45,226 nucleotides of DNA from Oscillibacter sp. (GTDB taxonomy: Bacteria > Bacillota > Clostridia > Oscillospirales > Oscillospiraceae), in the NCBI GenBank assembly GCA_017547085.1, contig JAFYQM010000075.1:1-45226 (forward strand), written 5' to 3'. The translations under genes were made by a program, and so were the position numbers. The notes below the pieces were generated by a model. The model made no database searches, was not told the origin of the DNA, and saw only the letters and a program-made list of their open reading frames with translations. This document shows, piece after piece, positions 17,397-24,197 of the stretch. The first letter of the stretch is position 1, and each line of letters starts with the position of its first letter.

Positions 17397-18238
17397 AAAT
17401 TCTTCAAATTTTCCGGTCATAGAATATCTCATAGCATCGTGTATAAAACCCGAGAGCGCTTCAGCATCCGGATCCTTTTCTGCCATATGCATTTCTGTTA
17501 ACTCGTCCGCTCTTTTATTTGGCTTGATCGGATCATCAACACCGTAACGCTGGTGCAAACTCGTGTGACCTCCCCGGGCACTGAGTAATTGTTCTTCAGT
17601 GGTGATCAGCGTCCAGCCGGTGTCAGTTTCCGGATTAAGGGAAAACATGTCCGGAAACGCTTGTTTAACATCTGCATTTAAGTTACTGGATATCATCTTG
17701 CGCCAAAGGGTTTTGACAGATGAAATCAAGCCTGACTTTTTTGTCTCATAGGTTTCCAAAAGGTTGAACGTATCGATCCGACGCAAAAATGTTTCAGACA
17801 AATTTTTCTATCCTTGTATAGTTTCTTTTGTTCCTGGGCCATTTTCAGCCAGTCCAAATATTGCTCGTAATCTAATGGAATTAGCTTATCTCGTTTATCC
17901 GGTGCAGCTACTTCGTATCGGTCAACGCAGGCCTTTAGTCTGCACCGCAAACGATCGTATATCACCAGTACCTCGTCCTGATCCGCATTGAATTTACGCT
18001 TGTTTTTGGGGCCGACTTCCTTGCAATATTTCTAAGACAAAAAGCCGGAACGGAATGAGAATTACAAAAGCTATCCACTTGTTTTCCGCAATAGTAGCAA
18101 GTATCTCTTTTTGCTGCCGCACGGCTTTTTTACAATATCATTCATTTTTCTCTTGATTGGTGAATCACCTTTGAGTTGTACTTTTTCCTCTTCGGAAAAC
18201 GCGCCTAAATTTAAGGTGGTTGTTAGATTTCCAAGCAT
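17376..18238 (-). pseudogene. Frameshifted gene with a CxxC zinc-type motif
   Basis: Begins with ATG at 18236-18238 after a strong AGGAGG, reading MLGNLTTTLNLGAFSEEEK. At least three frameshifts are needed to read on. The first, in a run of A near 18135, joins to a segment with CYYCGKQVDSFCNSHSVPAF. The second, near 18025, joins to VGPKNKRKFNADQDEVLVIYD. The third, in another A run near 17808, joins to LSETFLRRIDTFNLLETYET; a frame of 141 codons then stays open to 17376. The C-x2-C followed by C-x3-H suggests a zinc-binding, HNH-like or zinc-ribbon fold. The gene is not functional unless the sequence has errors. Confidence 0.7.
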
Positions 18239-18280
18239 ATACAACGCCTCCTATTAAGTAAAGTAACTGCCTAAAAAGCA

Positions 18281-18316
18281 AATCCGATTTTACACTGGTT
18301 GGAGTAAAATCGGATT
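18281..18316 (-). terminator. tRNA-Leu terminator
   Basis: AATCCGATTTTAC (18281-18293) and GTAAAATCGGATT (18304-18316) form a perfect 13-bp stem. On the minus strand it is followed by TGCTTTTTAGG and begins ten bases after the tRNA 3' end. Confidence 0.85.
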
Positions 18317-18325
18317 CGAACGATT

Positions 18326-18411
18326 TGGTGCGGGCGGCGGGACTCGAACCCGCACACCACTGAGGTAACGGAACCTAAATCCGTCGAGTCTACCAATTCC
18401 ACCACGCCCGC
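18326..18411 (-). tRNA. tRNA-Leu (anticodon UAG)
   Basis: An 86-nt class II tRNA with encoded CCA. The acceptor stem GCGGGCG/CGCCCGC pairs fully. The anticodon loop TTTAGGT gives UAG in the stem ACGGA/TCCGT. A variable arm typical of tRNA-Leu and a T arm containing GTTCGAGTC are present. Confidence 0.97.
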
Positions 18412-18421
18412 ATATATAAGT

Positions 18422-18452
18422 CGGTGCCAAGCACCGGCTGTTTTTTATTATA
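18422..18452 (-). promoter_or_regulatory. tRNA-Leu -10 box and leader hairpin
   Basis: On the minus strand TATAAT (18447-18452) has only a poor T-rich -35 about 17 bp upstream. Between it and the tRNA, CGGTGC and GCACCG (18422-18436) form a 6-bp hairpin with a CAA loop in the precursor leader. The hairpin could aid processing. Confidence 0.45.
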
Positions 18453-18478
18453 CCATGTTTGTGCGCCAGAAAAAACCT

Positions 18479-18535
18479 TCACTGAGGTGACAGCACCTAA
18501 ATCTCGCATGTCTACCAATTCCATCACAGGCGCAT
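18479..18535 (-). pseudogene. Degenerate tRNA-Leu 5' fragment
   Basis: The plus-strand text ACTGAGGTGACAGCACCTAA followed by GTCTACCAATTCCATCAC aligns with the 5' two thirds of the intact tRNA-Leu 68 bases away, from the variable arm to the acceptor. The fragment has mismatches in the anticodon stem and acceptor, and no T arm. It is a truncated tandem duplicate in the same orientation. Confidence 0.7.
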
Positions 18536-18540
18536 ATTAA

Positions 18541-18615
18541 ATTGTACCGTTTTGACAACAATGGCAGTATACCATAATTTCAAATCTTGAACAATAGAAA
18601 AATGTACGGTACAAT
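18541..18615 (+). promoter_or_regulatory. Pyridoxal kinase promoter with inverted repeats
   Basis: TTGAAC (18587-18592) and TACAAT (18610-18615) are 17 bp apart. ATTGTACCGT (18541-18550) is the exact inverse of ACGGTACAAT (18606-18615). The latter also belongs to the 11-bp palindrome TGTACGGTACA at 18603-18613, which overlaps the -10. A second possible promoter, TTGACA-17-TAATTT, starts at 18552. Operator function is inference. Confidence 0.55.
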
Positions 18616-18650
18616 GATAAAAATGAAACAAAAGAAATGAGGAAGCTTTC

Positions 18651-19484
18651 ATGCCAACCCCCCGCGTTGCCGCCATCCATGATATGTCCGGCTTTGGCCG
18701 CTGTTCCCTGACCGTGGCGATTCCCGTGCTGTCCGCCATGGGACTGCAGTGCTGCCCGGTCCCCACTGCCTTCCTCTCCACCCACACCGGAGAGTTTGAG
18801 GGCTTCACCTTTTTAGACATGACCGATGAAATGCCTGCCATTGCCGCCCATTGGAACACGCTCGGCCTGCACTTTCAATCCATTTACAGTGGATTTCTGG
18901 GCAGCGAACGGCAGATCCATATCGTAGAAGACTTTATTCGTACATTCCATCGAAAGGATACCATTGTCGTGGTGGATCCGGTCATGGGCGATCATGGCGC
19001 GGTCTATAAGACCTATACCCCCGCCATGTGCGCGGGCATGGCCCATCTGGCGGCACAGGCGGATGTCATCACGCCCAATCTGACGGAGGCCGCCCTGCTG
19101 CTGAACGTCCCCTACCACACACTCTCCGCCGACGAAGCAGGCTGCCGCGCCATTGTGGAACGCTTGAGCCTCGACGGCCGCCGCAGCGTGGTCCTGACCG
19201 GAGCCTCTGCCTCACCGGAGCTGACCGGAGCCATGTATTTTGATGCCAAAAGCGGCTCCTCCGCAATGATTCAGACCAGCCGCGTTCCCGGGTGGTTTTT
19301 CGGCACCGGAGATGTGTTTGCCAGCGTGCTGACCGGCGCGCTGGTGCGGGGTGATTCATTGGATGACGCCACCCGTCAGGCTGTGGACTTCATCCGTCTG
19401 TGCGCGGAACGCACCGTGGAGCAAAACCTGCCTCTACGGGAGGGCGTGGATTTTGAGCCCCTGCTGAAGCATCTGATCCGATAA
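18651..19484 (+). CDS. Pyridoxal/pyridoxamine kinase
   Basis: PfkB/ribokinase-superfamily kinase that phosphorylates B6 vitamers to salvage pyridoxal phosphate. The 277-residue length matches the PdxK/PdxY type. Landmarks are VAAIHDMSGFGRCSLTVAIP at the start, FLSTHTGEF near residue 43, VDPVMGDHGAVYKTY near residue 110, TPNLTEAALLL near residue 142 and the catalytic GTGDVFASVLTGAL near residue 224. GAGGAAG precedes the ATG. It appears monocistronic with a hairpin after the stop. PLP made here would serve TrpB, MetY and IlvE in this window, but no direct link is shown. Confidence 0.92.
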   Translation: MPTPRVAAIHDMSGFGRCSLTVAIPVLSAMGLQCCPVPTAFLSTHTGEFEGFTFLDMTDEMPAIAAHWNTLGLHFQSIYSGFLGSERQIHIVEDFIRTFHRKDTIVVVDPVMGDHGAVYKTYTPAMCAGMAHLAAQADVITPNLTEAALLLNVPYHTLSADEAGCRAIVERLSLDGRRSVVLTGASASPELTGAMYFDAKSGSSAMIQTSRVPGWFFGTGDVFASVLTGALVRGDSLDDATRQAVDFIRLCAERTVEQNLPLREGVDFEPLLKHLIR

Positions 19485-19490
19485 AGCCAA

Positions 19491-19518
19491 CAGGGAGCGT
19501 GGAAAACCACGCTCCCTG
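19491..19518. terminator. Bidirectional hairpin between converging genes
   Basis: CAGGGAGCGTGG and CCACGCTCCCTG pair perfectly over 12 bp with an AAAA loop. The hairpin lies 6 bases after the kinase stop and 1 base from the stop of the converging small gene. T-runs are poor. Confidence 0.65.
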
Positions 19519-19519
19519 T

Positions 19520-19693
19520 TCATGTCATCATGCGCTTGACCAGCTCCTGCATCTCCTGTTCCGAATCCACACCATGGGCGCGGTTGATCAGGGCCTGCTG
19601 CTCCGTTTCGCTGAGAGAGCCGAAATGAGCCAGTGCGCCGGGCCGTTGGGCCAGCGCCATGCTGAAGCCCACAGGCAATTCCTGTAAATCCAT
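19520..19693 (-). CDS. Conserved small protein, unknown function
   Basis: A 57-residue protein starting MDLQELPVGFSMALAQRPGA and ending in a helix (EQEMQELVKRMM). The pattern 'LPxGFxxALAxxPxA...F..LS...Q...I..AH.V.S..EM..LV' matches a small protein I have often seen in Clostridia as an unannotated ORF. The exact family name is not known to me. The ATG at 19693 is preferred as it opens on this pattern; the ribosome binding site (GGGGTG) is weak. It stands alone between two hairpins. Confidence 0.6.
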   Translation of the reverse strand: MDLQELPVGFSMALAQRPGALAHFGSLSETEQQALINRAHGVDSEQEMQELVKRMMT

Positions 19694-19720
19694 TCGATTC
19701 ACCCCGACCATAGTATGCAC

Positions 19721-19752
19721 AAACCCGCTCCGGATGATTCCGGAGCGGGTTT
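19721..19752 (-). terminator. typA terminator
   Basis: AAACCCGCTCCGG and CCGGAGCGGGTTT pair perfectly over 13 bp with a 6-base loop, five bases past the typA stop. Confidence 0.85.
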
Positions 19753-19757
19753 TCCTC

Positions 19758-21581
19758 TTATTTCTTGCTGTGCAGGGCCTTCATGCGCTTTTCGTGGTCC
19801 AGAATGGACTTACGCATACGCAGACTCTTGGGGGTAACTTCCAGCAGCTCGTCGTCTGCCAGGAACTCCAGACACTGCTCCAGGCTCATCTGTCTGGGGG
19901 GCACCAGACGCAGCGCGTCGTCGGAGCCAGAGGCGCGGGTGTTGGTCAACTGCTTCTTCTTGCAGACGTTGACGGTCATATCCTCGCTGCGGGGGTTCAC
20001 GCCAATGACCATGCCGCCGTAAACGGGAACGCCGGCGCCGATGAACAGCGTACCGCGCTCCTGCGCGTTGAACAGGCCGTAGGTAATGGACTCGCCGGTC
20101 TCAAAGGAAATCATAGAGCCGTTGCCACGGCGGGAGATCTCACCCTTGTAGGGAGCATAGGAATCAAAGACGGAAGCCATGATGCCCTCGCCCTTGGTAT
20201 CGGTGAGGAAGTCGTTGCGGTAGCCGAACAGGCCACGGGCGGGAATCAGGAACTCGATCTTCATACGGTCGCCCACAGGGGTCATCTCCACCAGATCAGC
20301 CTTGCGCTGGCCCAGCTTTTCAATGACACTGCCCACGCAGTCGCCGGGGACGTCCACCACCAGCCGCTCGATGGGCTCGCACTTCTGGCCGTCGATCTCC
20401 TTATACAGCACGCGGGCGGGGGAAACCTGGAACTCATAGCCCTCGCGGCGCATGGTCTCGATCAGGATGGACAGGGACATCTCGCCGCGGCCAGCCACGT
20501 TGAAGGCGGTCTCGCTATCGGTGTCGCTGACACGGAGGGACACATCCTTCAAGGTCTCGCGATACAGGCGCTCGCGGATCTGGCGGGAGGTGACAAACTT
20601 ACCCTCGCGGCCTGCGAAGGGAGAGTCGTTGACAGAGAAGGTCATCTCCATAGTGGGCGCGGAGATCTGCACAAAGGGCAGGGGCTCCACACAGGCGGGC
20701 ACGCAGATGGTGTCACCGATGGTGATGTCGCCGATACCGCTCATGGCAATGATGTTGCCTGCGGTAGACTCCGTCACAGGCTTCTTTGCAAGTCCCTCGA
20801 ACTCATAGATGGCCGTGGCCTTTGCTTTACGGGAGACAGCATCGGGTGCATGGTAGTTGCACACCACGATCTCCTGATTCTGCTTCAGGGTACCGCGCTC
20901 GATACGGCCCACGGCGATACGGCCCACGAACTCGTTGTAGTCAATGGAGGAGACCAGCATCTGGAAGGGCTCGTCCACATTAGCCTCGGGGGCGGGGATA
21001 TACTCCATGATGGTCTCGAACAGGGGGACCAGATCGGTGCCCACCACTTCAGGAGAGTAGGAAGCCGTACCCTGACGGCCGGAGCAGAACAGCATGGGGG
21101 AATCCAGCTGTTCAGGGGTGGCGTCCAGATCCATCAGCAGCTCCAGCACCTCGTCCACCACCTCGTGGATGCGCTGGTCGGGACGGTCGATCTTATTGAC
21201 CACCACGATGACGCGGTGTCCCAGTTCCAGTGCGCGGCTGAGGACGAAGCGGGTCTGGGGCATGGGGCCCTCGGCGGCGTCCACCAGCAGGATGACGCCG
21301 TTGACCATCTTCAAAATGCGCTCCACCTCGCCGCCGAAGTCAGCGTGGCCCGGAGTGTCCACCACGTTAATCTTGGCGTTCTTATAGCGGACGGCAGTGT
21401 TCTTTGCCAGAATGGTAATGCCGCGTTCCCGCTCCAGATCGCCGGAGTCCATGACGCGGTCCACCGTCTCCTGATTTTCACGATAGGCGCCGCCCTGCTT
21501 GAGCATCTCGTCCACGAGGGTGGTCTTGCCGTGGTCAACGTGGGCGATGATAGCTACGTTTCTCAAATTCTCATTCTGCAT
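19758..21581 (-). CDS. typA: Ribosome-associated GTPase TypA/BipA
   Basis: Translational GTPase of the EF-G-like class that binds the ribosome, involved in 50S assembly and stress or cold growth. The 607 residues carry G1 AHVDHGKTT near residue 16, the switch region ERERGITI, G3 DTPGHADFGGEVERI, and G4 NKIDRPDQR. The C-terminal part is typical of BipA: GRGEMSLSILIETMRREGYE, and GAGVPVYGGMVIGVNPRSEDM. The ATG at 21581 is preceded by AAAGGGA; a TTG two codons earlier was rejected. It is monocistronic with its own promoter and terminator. Confidence 0.98.
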   Translation of the reverse strand: MQNENLRNVAIIAHVDHGKTTLVDEMLKQGGAYRENQETVDRVMDSGDLERERGITILAKNTAVRYKNAKINVVDTPGHADFGGEVERILKMVNGVILLVDAAEGPMPQTRFVLSRALELGHRVIVVVNKIDRPDQRIHEVVDEVLELLMDLDATPEQLDSPMLFCSGRQGTASYSPEVVGTDLVPLFETIMEYIPAPEANVDEPFQMLVSSIDYNEFVGRIAVGRIERGTLKQNQEIVVCNYHAPDAVSRKAKATAIYEFEGLAKKPVTESTAGNIIAMSGIGDITIGDTICVPACVEPLPFVQISAPTMEMTFSVNDSPFAGREGKFVTSRQIRERLYRETLKDVSLRVSDTDSETAFNVAGRGEMSLSILIETMRREGYEFQVSPARVLYKEIDGQKCEPIERLVVDVPGDCVGSVIEKLGQRKADLVEMTPVGDRMKIEFLIPARGLFGYRNDFLTDTKGEGIMASVFDSYAPYKGEISRRGNGSMISFETGESITYGLFNAQERGTLFIGAGVPVYGGMVIGVNPRSEDMTVNVCKKKQLTNTRASGSDDALRLVPPRQMSLEQCLEFLADDELLEVTPKSLRMRKSILDHEKRMKALHSKK

Positions 21582-21639
21582 AAACAAAATCCCTTTCTTT
21601 ATGGAAGGATTCCTCTTGATTTTTTAAACACAGCCTATA

Positions 21640-21668
21640 ATTATATGCCGTTTGATTTCGTATTTCAA
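21640..21668 (-). promoter_or_regulatory. typA promoter
   Basis: On the minus strand TTGAAA (21663-21668) and TATAAT (21640-21645) are separated by 17 bp, about 60 bp before the start codon. Confidence 0.85.
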
Positions 21669-21792
21669 GAAAAAAGCGCTCTTTTTTTCAGATTTTTCCC
21701 TGTTTTTTCTATGGTACTCCCTTTTCGCCGGAAATGTAGACTTTTCCACAAAGAATTCGCCAAAAACAGGCCGCTTTTCAGCCCTCCGCACA

Positions 21793-21822
21793 TTGATTCC
21801 GCCGAGGCGGCGGTCCTATAAT
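21793..21822 (+). promoter_or_regulatory. serA promoter
   Basis: TTGATT (21793-21798) and TATAAT (21817-21822) with an 18-bp spacer. The leader that follows contains the GC-rich inverted repeat GCGGCGCCAGCGCCGC at 21841-21856. Confidence 0.8.
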
Positions 21823-21908
21823 GAAGGTGCTGTGACGGAAGCGGCGCCAGCGCCGCACGTTCCGCCGCAAGTAATGTGATCCGCTGGGATCACCCGGAGG
21901 CAAATGCT

Positions 21909-23081
21909 ATGTACCGTATTAAAACATTCAACAAAATTTCCCCCCTCGGTCTGAACCGCTTCGATCCGGAGCATTACAGCGTCAGCGACAGCGAGACCAA
22001 CGAGGACGGCATCCTCGTCCGCTCCGCCAAGCTGTTGGACTATGATTTTCCAGAAAGCCTGCAGGCCATCTCCCGTGCCGGCGCAGGCGTGAACAATATC
22101 CCCCTCGACCGCTGCAGCGAGGCAGGCATCGCCGTGTTCAACACCCCCGGTGCCAATGCCAACGCCGTGAAGGAGCTGGTGCTGTGCGGCATGCTGATGG
22201 GCTCCCGTGATGTGGATGGCTCCATCCGCTGGGTCCGCGAGCAGGTAGACGCCGGCGTAGATGTTTCCACGGTGGTGGAAAAGGGCAAATCCGCCTTCAT
22301 CGGCCCCGAGCTTTACAGGAAGTCTCTGGGCATCATCGGTCTGGGCGCCATCGGCTCTCTGGTGGCCAACATGGCCATCGCACTGGGTATGGACGTTTAT
22401 GGCTACGATCCCTTCCTCTCCATTGACAATGCGCTGCGTCTGGACCGCCATGTGCATGTTGTGAAGGACATCAACGACCTCTACAAGCGGGCAGACTACA
22501 TCACCGTTCACATCCACTTCACCGCCCAGACCCGCGGCATGATCAACGCAGAGGCCATTTCCCATATGAAGCGGGGCGTTCGCTTCATCAATCTGGCCCG
22601 CGGCGAGATCGTGGACGATGAAGCCATGCTGGCCGCATTGGACACCGGCTGGGTAGCAGCCTACATCACCGACTTCCCCACCAACACGCTGGTCAAAGCC
22701 CCCCACGTCATCGCCATGCCCCATCTGGGTGCCTCCACGCCGGAGAGCGAGCAGAACTGCGCCGTCATGGCCGTACAGGAGCTGCAGGACTATCTGGAAA
22801 ACGGCAACATCCGCAACAGCGTGAACCTGCCCGCCGTGTCCATGGATCGCAGTGGTGTGCAGCGCATGTGCATCATCCACAAGAACGTACCCGCCATGCT
22901 GGCCAACATCACCACCCTGCTCAGCACGGACGGGGTCAACGTGGAAAACCTCAGCAATAAGTCCAAGGGCGACTATGCCTACACCATGGTGGACCTCGGC
23001 ACCCGCGTGGATGAAGCTGTGATCGAAGACGTGCGGAATCTGGCTAACGTGATCCGCGTGCGCGTCATCGACTGGTGCTGA
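21909..23081 (+). CDS. serA: D-3-phosphoglycerate dehydrogenase with ACT domain
   Basis: First step of serine synthesis, NAD-dependent oxidation of 3-phosphoglycerate. The 390 residues comprise an N-terminal substrate part (SRAGAGVNNIPLDR), an NAD-binding fold (LGIIGLGAIGSLVANMA near residue 140), an arginine in INLARGEIVDD, the catalytic histidine in MPHLGASTPESE near residue 277, and a C-terminal ACT domain (VPAMLANITTLLSTDGVNVE). GGAGG lies eight bases before the ATG at 21909. The usual partner serC is not adjacent. The ACT domain suggests allosteric control, but the effector cannot be read from sequence. A related 2-hydroxyacid dehydrogenase is a less likely alternative. Confidence 0.9.
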   Translation: MYRIKTFNKISPLGLNRFDPEHYSVSDSETNEDGILVRSAKLLDYDFPESLQAISRAGAGVNNIPLDRCSEAGIAVFNTPGANANAVKELVLCGMLMGSRDVDGSIRWVREQVDAGVDVSTVVEKGKSAFIGPELYRKSLGIIGLGAIGSLVANMAIALGMDVYGYDPFLSIDNALRLDRHVHVVKDINDLYKRADYITVHIHFTAQTRGMINAEAISHMKRGVRFINLARGEIVDDEAMLAALDTGWVAAYITDFPTNTLVKAPHVIAMPHLGASTPESEQNCAVMAVQELQDYLENGNIRNSVNLPAVSMDRSGVQRMCIIHKNVPAMLANITTLLSTDGVNVENLSNKSKGDYAYTMVDLGTRVDEAVIEDVRNLANVIRVRVIDWC

Positions 23082-23089
23082 TCACCGAA

Positions 23090-23172
23090 TTGACATCCCC
23101 GCAGAAATCGGGTACAATATCTCAGGAATGAAAAACTGCCTGCGCGGAACACTTCTTCCACGCAGGCAGTTT
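23090..23172 (+). promoter_or_regulatory. tRNA-Arg promoter and leader hairpin
   Basis: TTGACA (23090-23095) and TACAAT (23113-23118) are 17 bp apart. Between this promoter and the tRNA, AAACTGCCTGCG (23133-23144) and CGCAGGCAGTTT (23161-23172) form a perfect 12-bp hairpin with a 16-base loop. It may end serA transcripts, but it also lies inside the tRNA precursor leader. No T-run follows. Confidence 0.75.
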
Positions 23173-23177
23173 CATAC

Positions 23178-23254
23178 GCCCCAGTAGCTCAGCTGTATAG
23201 AGCGGTCGCCTCCTAAGCGACAGGTCGGAGGTTAGAGTCCTCTCTGGGGTGCCA
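23178..23254 (+). tRNA. tRNA-Arg (anticodon CCU)
   Basis: A 77-nt tRNA with encoded CCA. The acceptor GCCCCAG pairs with CTGGGGT (one G-U). The anticodon stem GTCGC/GCGAC holds the loop CTCCTAA, giving CCU. The T arm sequence GTTAGAGTC is slightly unusual compared with GTTCGAxTC. Confidence 0.96.
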
Positions 23255-23255
23255 G

Positions 23256-23290
23256 AAAAGCCGTCGGCAAATGCCGACGGCTTTTGTTGT
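23256..23290 (+). terminator. tRNA-Arg terminator
   Basis: AAAAGCCGTCGGC and GCCGACGGCTTTT form a perfect 13-bp stem followed by GTTGTTTTC. It probably also serves the converging methyltransferase gene. Confidence 0.9.
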
Positions 23291-23295
23291 TTTCG

Positions 23296-24114
23296 TTATC
23301 TTGCCCGCAGCTGCCAGAAAGCCACTGCGCCGGCTGCTGCCACATTCAGCGAATCCACATCGTGAGCCATGGGGATGCACACGGTATAGTCACAGGCCGC
23401 AATGGTCTCCCGCGCCAGACCGTCACCCTCGGTGCCGAGGATCATCGCCAGTTTTTCCTCCGCGCAAAGCTGCGGATCGTCGATGCTGACGGCGTTTTTG
23501 CTCAGCGCCATAGCTGCGGTTTTGAATCCCAGCTTCTGCAGCCGCTCCACCCCCGGGCAGGGCCACTCCGCGGCGGTATCACCGATCCGCGTCCACGGCA
23601 CCTGAAAGACGGTGCCCATACTGACCCGCACCGCACGCCGGTTCAAGGGATCGCAGCAGGTAGGCGTTACCAGCACCGCATCAACGTGGAGTGCCGCCGC
23701 GGAACGAAACACCGCACCGATGTTGGTGGTATCCACCACGCCTTCCAGCACAGCTACCCGCCGCGCACCGGCGCAAACCTCTTCCACCGTCGGAAGTGGA
23801 CGGCGGCGCATGGCACACAGCACACCCCGGTGCAGATTGTAGCCCGTCAAGCCTTCCAGCAATGCACTGTCCGCCGTGTAAACAGGGATCTCCCCGCAGC
23901 GGGCGATGACTTCCTTAGCCTGCCCCTCGATATGCTTGCGCTCTGTCAGCAGGGAAACCGGCTCATAGCCCGCGTTCAGCGCCCGCTCAATCACCTTGGG
24001 ACTTTCCGCGATGAACAGTCCCTCCGGCAGACGGCGCAGCTGGCCTTCCGTCAGGCGGGTAAATACCGCCAATTCCGGCGCGGCAAAATCCGTAATTTCC
24101 ACGATATTCGCCAT
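23296..24114 (-). CDS. TrmH/SpoU-family RNA 2'-O-methyltransferase
   Basis: SAM-dependent ribose methyltransferase of rRNA or tRNA; the target cannot be told from sequence. The 272 residues comprise an N-terminal L30e-like RNA-binding part (about 1-110) and a SPOUT catalytic domain. SpoU motif 1 is in VLEGVVDTTNIGAVFRSAAA, motif 2 in LAMILGTEGDGLA and motif 3 in IPMAHDVDSLNVAAAGAVAF. The ATG at 24114 has AGGGG upstream and starts at the expected N-terminus; a longer form begins in sequence without family character. It is monocistronic, facing tRNA-Arg. Confidence 0.92.
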   Translation of the reverse strand: MANIVEITDFAAPELAVFTRLTEGQLRRLPEGLFIAESPKVIERALNAGYEPVSLLTERKHIEGQAKEVIARCGEIPVYTADSALLEGLTGYNLHRGVLCAMRRRPLPTVEEVCAGARRVAVLEGVVDTTNIGAVFRSAAALHVDAVLVTPTCCDPLNRRAVRVSMGTVFQVPWTRIGDTAAEWPCPGVERLQKLGFKTAAMALSKNAVSIDDPQLCAEEKLAMILGTEGDGLARETIAACDYTVCIPMAHDVDSLNVAAAGAVAFWQLRAR

Positions 24115-24149
24115 GGGTTTTCCCCTTTCATACACATTACAAAAAGGCA

Positions 24150-24180
24150 CGGACGCGGCAAACAGAGTTTACCGCGTCCG
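24150..24180 (-). terminator. nhaC terminator
   Basis: CGGACGCGG (24150-24158) and CCGCGTCCG (24172-24180) form the stem. On the minus strand TGCCTTTTTG follows. Confidence 0.8.
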
Positions 24181-24197
24181 AAATGTTTTACAACAGA

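Noticed and set aside
17391..17414. TTCTTCAAA-type direct repeat as possible CRISPR or binding array
   Set aside because: Only two short units inside the Glu/Phe-coding end of the pseudogene; no spacers.
17726..17965. Separate 79-codon gene on the minus strand
   Set aside because: It is one frame segment of the frameshifted pseudogene and has no own ribosome binding site.
19659..21821. Long plus-strand ORF antisense to typA (about 720 codons)
   Set aside because: Shadow of the TypA codon pattern; it lacks family text, and typA shows all GTPase motifs plus promoter and terminator.
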